Notes under the pieces: generated by a model
The model's database searches: none
Told to the model about the DNA's origin: nothing
What the model saw: the letters and a program-made list of their open reading frames with translations, nothing else
In this document: one piece after another, positions 50,887 through 61,537 of the stretch
How the letters are laid out: every line of letters starts with the position of its first letter
Numbering within the stretch: the stretch's first letter is position 1
From: Lepisosteus oculatus
Lineage: Eukaryota; Chordata; Actinopteri; Semionotiformes; Lepisosteidae
Direction of reading: 5' to 3'
Length of the DNA: 64,000 nucleotides
NCBI RefSeq assembly: GCF_040954835.1
Contig: NC_090718.1
Location: 11,919,532-11,983,531 of the forward strand
Position numbers and translations under genes: made by a program

Positions 50887-51412
50887 AACCATTCAGCCGC
50901 GGTAATAGATTCTGCTGGGTGAAAGAGTTAAAAGGGCCCCTCGTGCCCTCCCTCCCTTCCACCAGCCCTCAACCCCAGGATGTCCATGACTCAGACTTAC
51001 TAAATACCACTGATTTTGACCACAGATTTGGCACCCATGGAGGAGGCCTATGGTACAGTTGAAATTCATTTTACATGATCCAATGTCTCGGCTTTAGTGG
51101 AAATCTGCAAAGAAATGAGGAAAGCTTGTGTGTTTCTGACAACACACAGTTGTTTCCCGACAGGACCTTTGTGGGAAAGTGAACTGCAGAGACTTCAGAA
51201 GCTTCCCTGGCTCTCTCTGGGTGTCTCAGCCTGAGCTGTGGGAGCTGTTATTTGTTTTAAATACCGCTGACACAGCAAGGGGGGGGTGAGGCGGAGGGTG
51301 GTCGTCGGAGTCTTACAGAGGGGAATGTAGCTGTGACGAATGTGTTTCAGCAAGAGCCACGGAGAGAGGTTTCAGGCATGACGACTTAACAGGGCTTTTC
51401 GTCACACCGGGT

Positions 51413-51925
51413 TTGGGAGCGAGAAGTGAGAAACTCTCTGCACACTACCTGCGGGTGTGCGAATCTCGCACGAGGAAACGGCGGAATAAGGCTCACCCTA
51501 GTTTCCCAGTACTGCAGCTGCTGTGTTGGGCAGAGGAGACTCCGGGCAGTCGTGCCAGCAGACGTTCTTCCCCTGAGTCAGTGCTGAGTGCTGCTCTCCC
51601 TCACGCTGGCTGTGGGAGCAGTGACCCTCATTCTTTAGCTCTTACAGTACAGGACACGCACACATCCAGGCCCAAACCGCAGATCCATGCTCTGGTATGC
51701 CGAGGAGACTTCTCTGAAGAGGAAATAATAGAGAAGCGGAGAGAGAATCACTATGGTCCTTGTGTTTCTGTGGTTAAAGACTGTGGTTCAGTTATTGCTT
51801 TTATTGTGGAATCTGAAAGTAATTTGGGAGGTAAGAATGCACAATTTACATCAAAAGGCAGCTTTGAAAGCATGCAGACCAGCAGTTTCACTTTTGAAAA
51901 TCAAAGAGTTAGGCAGCATAAATAA
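51413..51925 (+). other. 170-codon open frame, probably not a gene
   Basis: This is one of the longer single frames of the window. It has no recognisable domain and an irregular composition. A good donor GGGAG|gtaaga at 51831 lies inside it, so part of it may be an alternative 5' exon of C1QTNF5, but no clear partner acceptor was identified. I do not believe the full frame is translated. Confidence 0.15.
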
Positions 51926-52458
51926 AACATTGAGCTTCCAGAGAATTCGTTCTCTGTCCCCCTAGTTCAGTACCGCCGCAGTAATAAGAATGCCTGTGAC
52001 AGTCAGCTTTCCTTACTGCAGTTCTCAGACTCCCATAAGCTGGGCTTGACCCCTCTCCAGACAGATGCTGAACACTTGTTTCGGTCTCCTGGCTGTCAGC
52101 TGTGAGCACGATGACATTTAGATGAGTCACAACACTTGCAGCTTTCCTTGGAGAGGGCAGCAAGAAAGAAAATCCTGATCCTTGATCAAGTATTTGGTGC
52201 GAAGAGAAGAAAAATATTTCTTTAAAAATAACATCTGTTGAAGACATTTCACTTCCATTATAAAATAGAAACCAAACATGTTTAGACTAGACTGTCTACT
52301 CACAAATTATTTTATTTAAACCAATCAGTAAGGTTGTTTAACTCACGAAAAAACTAAACCCACAAGGAACATGGAGGTAGTTTACTTGTTTGATTTTTTT
52401 AAAAGATCATATAGCCTTGCAGATATCTTGTAAATAACTGTAACCTCCATTTTCACAG

Positions 52459-52694
52459 GCACCTTAGGATGAATCCACACCAGCTCTGGCCTCTCTCCCT
52501 CTTTATCTTCCTGTTGGTCAGCTCGTCCAATCAGATCGAAGATAACCAGATCCCCAGCCTCTGCTCAGGACAGCCTGGTATCCCAGGATCCCCTGGGGCA
52601 CACGGCAGCCCAGGCCTGCCAGGGAGGGACGGCAGAGATGGGCGTGATGCCGCCCCGGGGGAAAAGGGGGTCAAAGGAGATTTGGGCGAGCCAG
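52459..52694 (+). CDS. C1QTNF5: C1QTNF5 coding exon 1 (signal peptide, collagen)
   Basis: Acceptor ttttcacag precedes 52459 and the ATG is at 52469. The exon ends at donor CCAG|gtgaga after one base of Gly76. It encodes a hydrophobic signal peptide (residues 1 to about 20), a short DNQIPSLC segment matching the mammalian DNKIPSLC, and the first 14 collagen triplets. One triplet (residues 61-63) has Ala where Gly is expected. Confidence 0.93.
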
Positions 52695-54249
52695 GTGAGA
52701 TGACATGAAGCAAGCATTGCAACACGATTTCTTTCTATTTAGTATTTTTACCGGGGCACCTCTCAATATGACAGCAGCACAGAGCCTGCGAACGACACAT
52801 GATCCGGACTGGGACAGCCAAATGAGCTTTCATACACGACTTCAAATAGTAAACTCGGCTGTAGCCCCACACAAAACAATCATCTAATGACTCTCCACTG
52901 AGCATTTTCCAGAACAATTTCTCTTAATCACGAAAGACTCACCAGGAACGTGGGTAGAAATAAGGACCTGAGAGCACAACAGGCTTTGCGGGAAGTGAGT
53001 AAAAGTTGAAAACGTTTCACTGCTTTGTAAAGAAGTGTGATGTTCTGTTTTCGTTCCACAGTAAGTGCTAACTGATTTCACTGGACCAGTTCCTTGCTTG
53101 TTTAGCTCACGTTCCCCTTTCCCAGGTGTCCATTTCAAATATGTGCTTCTAACACTGGGCCCTTTCAGTCCTGCAGCCGCCAACTCCTGCTGCTCTCGCA
53201 CATGTCTCTTCCAGTGAGAGGCAGAACCCCCGCCCCCTTTATGACCGAGATGATGAGAATAATCATTTCTTACACTTATATAGCGCTTTTCTTCTTATCC
53301 CCCACCTGGATGATGCGACAGCAGCCACAGGGCGCCAGTACACTCACCACACACCAGCTCTCAGTGGGGAGGACAGCAGAGTGATGAAGCCAGTTCAGAG
53401 ATGGGGATTATTAGGAGGCCATGATTGGTAAAGGAAATTTGGCCAGCAAAACCCTACTCTTTCTTGAGAAACACCCTGGGATTTTTAATGACCACAGAGA
53501 GTCAGGACCTCGGTTTTATGTCTCATCCAAAGGACGGCATTTTTCTGTGTCCCCGTCACTATACTGGGGCATTAGGACTGATACAGACAGTAGGGTGAGC
53601 TCCCCCTTCAGGTCCCACTAACACCTCTTCAACAGCAACCTTAGTTTTCTCATGTGGGTCAGTGGTGAGCTGCAAGGTGATACAGCTGTTGTCTATAAGA
53701 CGTTACAATCGCATCTCCTTGTTGTCAGGGATGTCCGGCGCCAGGGGCGACCGCGGCGACCAGGGGGAGCCAGGAGAGAAGGGCGACAGGGGGCAGCCGG
53801 GAGAGTGCGCCGTGGCGCCCAAGTCCGCCTTCAGCGCCAAGCTGTCGGAGAGCCGGGGCACGCCCACGCCCGTGGGGGAGGCGGTGCGGTTCGACGTGGC
53901 GCTCCTGAACGAGCAGGGGCACTACGACGCGGAGACGGGCCGCTTCACCTGCAGGGTGCCCGGAGTCTACTACTTCGCCGTCCACGCCACCGTCTACCGC
54001 GCCAGCCTGCAGTTCGACCTGATGAAGAACGGCCACGTCGTGGCCTCGTACTTCCAGTACTACGGCAACTGGCCCAAGCCGGCCTCTCTGTCCGGCGGCT
54101 CGCTGCTGCACCTGGTGCCCGGAGACCAGGTGTGGGTGCAGATGGGCCTGAGCGAATACAGCGGCTTCTACTCCAGCCAGAAGACGGACAGCACCTTCAG
54201 CGGCTTCCTCGTCTATTCGGACTGGAAAAACTCCGCCGTCTTCGCCTAG
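52469..54249 (+). CDS. C1QTNF5: C1QTNF5 (CTRP5), complete coding span
   Basis: Secreted C1q/TNF-related protein. The mammalian orthologue is made by retinal pigment epithelium and ciliary body, trimerises through its C1q head, and causes late-onset retinal degeneration when mutated. Two coding exons join in phase 1 to give 248 residues (human 243). They contain a signal peptide (1 to about 20), 23 collagen triplets from about residue 34 to 102 ending GEC, and a globular C1q domain to the end. Diagnostic blocks shared with mammals are [58 protein letters not shown] and [15 protein letters not shown]. No break is seen. MFRP, which shares a transcript with this gene in mammals, is not visible upstream. 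Confidence 0.95.
52695..53728 (+). other. C1QTNF5: C1QTNF5 intron between coding exons
   Basis: A 1.03-kb phase-1 intron. Its 3' half is occupied by a SINE-type repeat reaching to within about 40 bp of the acceptor. The rest shows no repeat or exon. Confidence 0.85.
53265..53690 (-). mobile_element. 5S-SINE-related repeat in the C1QTNF5 intron
   Basis: The block 'cttatatagcgcttttcttc...tatgtctcatccaaaggacg...cactatactggggcattagg...taacacctcttcaacagcaa' is a common fish repeat whose fuller copies carry a reverse 5S-rRNA-like segment. Here the 5S part between 'cttagttttctc' and 'gtgagctgcaaggtgataca' is missing. Compare the copy at 63.37 kb, where it is present. Confidence 0.65.
53729..54249 (+). 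CDS. C1QTNF5: C1QTNF5 coding exon 2 (collagen end, C1q domain)
   Basis: Acceptor ccttgttgtcag precedes 53729. The two first bases complete Gly76 and the frame runs [20 protein letters not shown] to the stop at 54247-54249. It ends the collagen stretch (GEC) and encodes the whole C1q head. Codons are strongly G/C-ending, unlike the AT-rich flanks. An upstream in-frame Met at 53662 is intronic and is not a start. Confidence 0.95.
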
Positions 54250-55186
54250 CAGGGACACGCGTGCGCCGGTGCGCGGGGGATGGGCGGACAACACGCAGAA
54301 CCGAAAGGACCGAAAACAGCCCAGAACAAGATAAACTCGATCATCCACGTAATCAGAATAACTTATTATGTTTGCACACGTCTTGACAGCCGTCTTCGCT
54401 GGCCAGATAGCCAGCCTCGATAGATGTACAGTAAATCAAAGACAAATATCTACAGCTTTGATATTCGCGGGATCTTTTAGGGTTTGATTCTAGGGAACAA
54501 GAGAGATAATGACCAGTCAGAGAGCAAGACAGGCTTGCAGTCTCACTCTTATATTTAAACTGTTTATATACACACACAGTGTCTAAACAGATATAGTCAA
54601 GTGGATTTCAGAACCTCACATTTCACCTTACAACCTTCTATTCATTGCTGGAAGATCAACGCGCTTAAAATAACATTATGCATTTACACGCTATCTGTTT
54701 CTCTATGTATCTGATGTATCTGTTATTAACGATAGATCATATTAGTCTTCTGGTCTAAATATGTTCCAGTGATTCTCACTTTAGTCACCTAGGAGGTCAC
54801 CTAGGAGATGTCTGTAGTCAGAGCCCTGTGCAACTATCCCTGGTTCTCTGGTTTGAAACTATCCTATCTCCCTGCAGATGTTGGCTCAGCTCAACATTCC
54901 CATAAAACGATGCCTTAATAGAGAACATTTCCTACCTGGAAAAAGGAGCCCCGACACTCATATCATATTCTCAAGTACAGATGTCAAGATCAGGAGATAT
55001 CAGAAGGATTCACTCACACACAAGCACAAACACTGGTCCTGTGTCTGAGGTGCTGTACCTGTGAACAAAGTCCGTCTGTGTGACTGGTAATGAGAACGGT
55101 ATGTCTTCAAGCCTGAGCTAAACTGTACAAAATGAAGCAATTTACTATTAGACAAGTGTACAGATGTGCTCACCTAGGTTTATTAT

Positions 55187-55192
55187 AATAAA
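55187..55192 (+). terminator. C1QTNF5: C1QTNF5 polyadenylation signal
   Basis: AATAAA in ttataataaaagc about 0.94 kb after the stop, followed by a GT-rich downstream element (cttgttgtgggtttcatttg). No earlier AATAAA was noted, so the 3' UTR would end near 55.21 kb. Confidence 0.55.
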
Positions 55193-55209
55193 AGCAAACT
55201 AATACAGAA

Positions 55210-58200
55210 ACCCCTTGTTGTGGGTTTCATTTGAGTGTGTTAATGATTTGTTTCCACAATCTATTTTACAGTTATACTGAATTATAAAAGACAGGTTCTA
55301 AACTGATAAATAAGCTTTTATGTAGTCCTTAAGTACCTGGTTCATGGCTTTCCGTTTAAATATCCTGCTCAACACAATTAGTGCAGTTTAGGAAAGCACT
55401 GCAAAAATGGAAAATCTCTCATGCAACTAGCCTAACTTCCTGCCAATGAATACGGGAATGAATGAACACCTGTCTGCTTTGCGTGACTGTAATTCAACAG
55501 TAAACCAGACTTATATCATTACAGTATTCAGGTTACAGTTCATTTCTGGAAAAACTCAACAGGAATATTCCACTGGACCTTGTTACTTTGGATGTGACCT
55601 CTCTCCATACAGTGCGCTGACAGACACTGACGCACTGTGGGCATCAACATCTACAGCTTCCAGCTGGAGGAAGATCAAAAGTACCCACATGTTCAAGAGG
55701 TCAACAAAATTCAATTAAAAGGCTAAAGCCCTTATGCATTAACTTGTTTTGAAATTGCATTTCCCATCTTCAAATAAAATAGATACTGTACAACCGTTGC
55801 TGAATTTCCATGAATTCATCCCTATAAAACAGCAGTGTCACCTCCTCCTACTGCAGGAATTCAAAACACAGGACCTGCCAGACTGTGAGGTAATGCCCTG
55901 ATGTCAGAGAACTTCCATTCTGTCCTGTGAGTCTCTGTGAAAGTGAATCACAAATACAGATGAGCATATGATAACCTGACATGGAAATGGCGCACAATCT
56001 ATAGCTCTCTGAGGTCATGCTCTGTTTTCTCAAAATTTCACATAAATTATTGACTGTGCCAGACATACTTTGCAGTCACTCACTTCGTTATCGAAAGCTG
56101 ACCTTGTGAGAGTGTGAATGCTTTAGGACACAGCAAGGACAAAGTCCAGCTACTCCACTGAATCCTTCTTCCAGAACAAGGACAACAGATAAACAACATA
56201 TAATGAACAAATGCAGTCTCTCTTACATGCTATCTTTTGTCAAAGTAGCAACAGATCATAGTACAGGAATGTTTTAAAATGTCTTCTGTCTGGAAACGCT
56301 ATGTTGGCTACTTGCTGTTTTCATTTCCAGCTGTCTTAAGGGGAATGCCTTCTCCGATGCTGCCTGATTTCACACTGGAAATGAAGAAGTGGAAAAAGCT
56401 GCAAGTGCAGTGTTTGTCACTAGAAGGCAGTAGTGTCTCACAATTCCTTGCTGAAACATTCCACTAAGAGCAGAGTGTATCACACAGCATTGGAATACAG
56501 GAGCATTCTTGAGAACAAAGCTATCCCTTCAGTCCAGCAGAGCTCACATCCTATAGGAAGCCTGGATAATCCTAACATACAGCCCTGGACTTGTGTGAAA
56601 ACAAGAACCAGGGGCCCAAGAAGAAACTAGGAGAAGTGCAAACAAGACTGAGAACAGGATTATTGAGGACAGTGGGGGCCAGAAATATGTTACCTTAAAA
56701 AGTTAAAGCCGATGTCCTGGTTTACATGAAGAAATGGCTGTTTGAGACTCACATACCAGTCACCTACTAGTAACCAAACACAAGTGGCTGTTTTGTTTCA
56801 TTAGCAAATTGTGTTTTACTGTACATTCATATGCTTTTTATCAACAAAAATCATATCTAACTACTCCAGTGCCTCTTGGTTAGTCTGCTTTTCCACTACA
56901 GCAAACAGAACCCCAGTTAGACTGAAGTGCCCAGAGACTGAGCAGTGATTTCGGAGGGAGTGGGTAATCCTGGGACCTTCTGTGGTTCTCAAAGGGTTCT
57001 CCTTTTTAAATTAATGTCCACACTAAAGAATCATATGGCCTTGAAATCTCTGTGTGGACTCCAGGGTCATCACTTTTCTGTGGTTATGACATTCTGTGGC
57101 CAGCTGTAAACACGCTTGGCCTCACTTTCAAAGCCTGGATCCACGTTTTGCGAGATTCAGACAAACTTGCGCCAAAGACAGCCCTTCGGGGAAAACAGAG
57201 GATGTATTCAATTTTGGTTTTGAATGCCAACAATGTCAACGGGGAAGCTGGTTCTGCAGTAAAGCAAAAACCCTTGTCACCCTGTCCTGAAGTTGACCTA
57301 TGCATCTCCCAACTGGACCAGCAGCAGGAATCTCTGCCTGAGCTGGGATTTGTGGGACAGGAGGCCCAGAGTGGGTGCTAACGTTTCCTTTAAATTCCCC
57401 CTGGGCAGACACAGCTGAAACATCACATAGCGAAAAGACAAAGTCAGTCCAGACACAGAAAGAGCACTTTTCGTCTTCCTAGCTGCAAGAGGGGCTTTGC
57501 TTCCAGTGTGAATTTCCTGACCATTTGAACTATCAAGTTCATCACTCAAGCCCGCTGTCACGGGGGACATGGCTGAGAAAGGTCTCATTCTTTCTGCATT
57601 TATGTCATTTAATATTTTACCATTTTCTTGCATGCCAGCGGAAATAATTTGAACTTGAAAGATGCTATAAATAAACTAAAGTTTTCAATGGAAAAGACTT
57701 GTCTCTGTTCTGTTGTAAAATTTACTTCACTATTTCCCCGTTAACAAATCTGATCATATAACACAGAATATTACTCAAACGTTTGTGAAGAATTTCACAA
57801 ATGCAGGTCTTCAAATTCAAATCATCTTAAGAGGTGTAACCTCACACTGGGTAGATGTAGGCATTGCAGTAGGAATTACAAAATAATTGGACAAAACTGT
57901 GAACTGGGCACACACTCAGCTAATGGAATTTAACAATGACAAGTGCCAAGTGATCCACACAGGAGTAGGAACATACGCTATGCAATGAAAGTGTAGCTTT
58001 TAAGTCAGGGATTTGTTGTGCTCAAGCAGATTTGGTTACTATCTCACAAAAAGAATAATGCAGCCTTAAAAAAGAAGAAAAGGAAGTAAAGAGAAGAATT
58101 GTTAAAAGGAGCTAAATTTCCTACGTAATAAAAGGAGATGTGATCCGTGTATAAAATTCTCTATTATACAATAAGGGTACAGACATGCCCAATATTTAGA

Positions 58201-58800
58201 TCAACATCAAAAGGGACTACTTTAGACTTCGTAGTGAGATAACATGGGAATTTAAAAGGGGTATCCATTTAGCGTGAGGAAAGAAAACGTTATGTACAAA
58301 GAGTTGTGGAAGGGCGAAACAGGTTTTCCAGCCATGAGGTTGAGGCTGAAACTGAAACATGACATTTGTTTGGATAAAATTTTAGGTTCACATAATCTTC
58401 TAAAAAAGCATGATGGATCTCATAACTTCCTCTTATTTCTAATCTCTTTTATATTCTAGTTATCCCCAGATATACAAAATAAAGCAGTCGATGTATTATA
58501 GTTCACATTTAAAAATGCTGCAGTGTGAACCAAATTTAATTAACTGAGTTTCCTGTCTGGTGTGTCCACAATTCAGAAGACCAAATTATAACTTCAGCCT
58601 TCCCTGAAATCACAAATTATAAGTCCTGCACCTGACAGCAGATTTCCTTAGAAAATCATCACAAGGCAATGTGCTTGAAATTCGTGATTATTAGGTGAGT
58701 TGAAGGATTGGTCAAATTTGGATCAGAAAACCTTTATTTTATCAAAATGGCAGGAAAAGGCTTCAGGCTTTCATTCTTGAAGAATGATTTAATTTTTATC
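55210..58800. other. Gene-free stretch after C1QTNF5
   Basis: No confirmed gene. At 57.30-57.63 kb the minus strand has a 111-codon frame with a fairly coding-like composition (ENGKILNDINAERMRPFSAM), but no convincing splice sites and no known family. On the plus strand an AATAAA with T/GT-rich follow-up (near 57668) hints at a transcript end. The rest is single-copy AT-rich DNA. Confidence 0.4.
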
Positions 58801-58808
58801 TTGCTTTT

Positions 58809-58872
58809 GTATTTTTCAGCATGGAATTAACCTTTGCTTGTTCCTGCACAGTCAGCATGTGCTGACGCAGCT
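58809..58872 (+). mobile_element. Foldback MITE fragment (right end)
   Basis: Contains 'tttttcagcatggaattaac', 'ctttgcttgttcctgcacag' and 'catgtgctgacgcagc', which correspond to the right terminal region of the foldback family. Only the end is present. Confidence 0.6.
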
Positions 58873-59654
58873 CCCTGCTCGAGCCTGTTGAGAAAAGGGC
58901 AGTTCCTCATCTGACATTTTGGGAACCCGTGAGGCTGTGTTGTTTCACTAAAAAGAAAAGCTGCCCCCATCAGCAGTGAGAGAGTTTACTCTCTCCCCAC
59001 CTTGCCAGATGAGTGAACGCAGTGTGGCCAGTCCAGTGCAGTCCCCTGGCTCCTAAAACATTTCCCCTCTGGTTTCTACATAGGAATGCTTGGCCTGTCT
59101 GACATTTAAAAAATGTATTACAAAAGCCTGGGGTAAGACGATGTTGGTAAGGTCTCGTATGCCCCACTGCCATTTTTGAACTATCAATTTAATTGGGGGA
59201 AAAACACCTACCAGCATCAATGCACATTTCTGACCAAAAGCCGTCTCACCTGTCCCTGTGCCGTCAAGAGCTGATATCCCCTAGGGGATTCTAGGGCTCT
59301 GCGAGGAGGAAGTCACTATGAGCCCGACTGGTGAAAATGCCCCCGAACAAGTTGAAAGGCGTTAAGAAAGCCCCCGCAGACGCAGGCGATCTGGTGGCAC
59401 CTGTGGAAAAACCCCAAGGCTTCTCTTTCTCATTCTCCCCTCTCCACAGAGCGAGGCCCGCCAGTCAGTACTGCACCTGGCACTGTTTGGTGGCAAGCTG
59501 TGGCAGACAGGGCTGGGGTGGCAGCGGGAGTGTGAAAACTGGGGACTGATTTTTCTTTTTGTTAAATATGTAGCATGAAGATTTGTTTCCTTTAGCTTGT
59601 TATCACCCAGGGAGAGGTATGTGCCTGCTCACTTAACCGCATTTAGCAATATTT

Positions 59655-59735
59655 AAATTATACAAACCATTATTATTTTATAATATATAATATTATATAT
59701 AATATATTATATATAATATATTAAATATTAGTTTA
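59655..59735. repeat. AT-rich simple repeat
   Basis: A run of taatata/tatatta-type sequence (for example attatatataatatattata) directly precedes a MITE half-copy. Confidence 0.85.
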
Positions 59736-59736
59736 T

Positions 59737-59810
59737 GACACACCTGAATAAGGCTCCACGGCCGAAACATTGTGTTTTTTTTCTTCTTTTTTTCAGCATG
59801 GAATAAACCT
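59737..59810 (+). mobile_element. Foldback MITE half-copy
   Basis: Only the right arm is present: 'cacacctgaataaggctcca', 'cggccgaaacattgtg' and 'tttcagcatggaataaacct'. It abuts an AT-rich simple repeat, where the left arm would be expected. Confidence 0.75.
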
Positions 59811-60254
59811 ATTAATTATTATTTGCATCTATTTGGTATAGCTAGCTTATTAGAAAGGCAGAATGCAATGGCCGGTTCTTAACATAAACGGCATGATACC
59901 TCTGAGCTGGTCACAGCTATATTCATTTTCAGGGCACTGTTTGGACAATTCCCCATGTATTTTGAAAGACACAAATCTAGAAGCATTTTGCATTACTATC
60001 CTTTCTGTGGTAGCAGGTAGCTCAATAATACAATGTTTTGTCTAGAAAGCAAGGCCAGTGCAGTCTTGTCTTCCAAGCCTTCCTTAGACACAACGTACTG
60101 GGGCTAATCTGCTTTTCTACCCGACTGCCCCCTTGCCTGTGTTGGGGAGGGAAAGATAACAGAACCATCCAAACCTTGTGTTTCATCACCCCCTGGAGCT
60201 ATAATCAATGCTGACACCTCCAGCCCTGGTCTTGCATGAACAAACACGGCTATG

Positions 60255-60370
60255 GACATACTCCTACACACATCAACAGACACGCACACGTCTACACACA
60301 CCTGCACCGTCACACACTACTACAAACACACACACTCCCAAACACCTGCACACACATTGCTACACAAATC
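60255..60370. repeat. CA-rich degenerate microsatellite
   Basis: Interrupted (CA)n with acacac runs and ctacacac variants. All three plus frames are open here because the simple sequence lacks stops; this is not coding. Confidence 0.8.
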
Positions 60371-60775
60371 TGCACGCCCCTATACCCATACAAAATACAA
60401 CCATCCTCTCTCATTTTCAGCTGCACCTCTAGCCCGATTACGTAGCATGTGGAGCGACTAATATGAGAGTTCAGTGGGCTTTATTGTGAATACTCAACTT
60501 GCTGGGGCAACACTCAAACACTTAAATGATGACTCACAATTCCGGCTTTTATTCTGACTTATAGGAAGGATAAAAACCGACTTCCTATCAACCGCTGATC
60601 ACAAAACACCTCATGATCAGGCCTGAAATGAAACGGAGCAGGATATATACCAGATTAAAACAACACATTTTCCCCCTACAGTAAACCAAAATGCTGCTTC
60701 TGCTTGAAAGAACCAGTTCTGTGGAAATAATAATATGTCTTTATTCCAACAATATCATTGGCAATGCCCACATTT

Positions 60776-61025
60776 TTCCATCCATCCATTTTCTAACCAC
60801 TTAATCCAACTCAGGGATCAAGGGGGAGCCAGAGCCTATCCCAGCAAGCAACAGTGCACAAGGCATGGTACACCCTGGACTGGACGCCAGTCCATTGCAG
60901 GGCACACAGACAAGCATAGACATTCACACCGGGGCCAGTTTTCCCAGAAGCCAATTAACCCACCAGCATGTCTTTGGACTGTGGGAGGAAACCAGAGCAC
61001 AGACAGAGGAGTACATACAAACTCC
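60776..61025 (-). mobile_element. tRNA-derived SINE copy 4 (reverse)
   Basis: Starts at the tail side with 'atccatccattttctaacca', then 'gggggagccagagcctatcc', 'acaccctggactggacgcca', 'aattaacccaccagcatgtc' and 'tttggactgtgggaggaaac'. The tRNA-like head is cut off after 'tacaaactcc'. It is less diverged than the copies at 18.4 and 7.5 kb. Confidence 0.85.
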
Positions 61026-61537
61026 TTTCCACATTTAAAAAAATAAAAACAATGGATAATTATTATAAAAACACACCACTACATACTGTGAGCACATGAC
61101 ATGAACTCCTTAAGCCTGACTGTCCAATTCCAGCATCTCCAAAAAATATATTTTCCTTCACAGTAAGGTGAGAATGCCGAGTGACTTTCTGAGTGTAGGT
61201 TTTGCAACAGAAAGCGATGATAGCGACTAATGAACAATGACCAGCAGGGGGAGATGTAGTGTCTCTGCTGGAGTGCCCAGGACATCACAGGTTTGCTGGA
61301 GATCATTTTTACACATTCAGGTAAAAATGGATCATTACTGATCTGGTGTCAATGTAGAACGAGGTTACTGGTGAAGTGCTAGATAGGGGAGTCATTTCTT
61401 TTTTCATCTGGAACAAAAAAAAAAAGATTTGTGTTTGAAAATTGAGAACAGTTCAAACCTTTACAGAATTAAGAAAGCTGAGAGCCGATAACTTCAGATC
61501 TGAGAAAACCAGATTTTGTTTGTACTAAAAAAGTTTA

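Noticed and set aside
51413-51925. 170-codon open frame as a separate gene
   Set aside because: No domain, no homologue that I recognise, and a splice donor within it. It fits better as leader or intron sequence of C1QTNF5.
53652-54386. 244-codon plus frame and 207-codon minus frame over the C1q exon
   Set aside because: They are shadows of the GC-rich C1QTNF5 exon; only the C1q frame has domain content.
60208-60461. Three overlapping 69-74-codon frames
   Set aside because: All result from a degenerate CA microsatellite that lacks stop codons.
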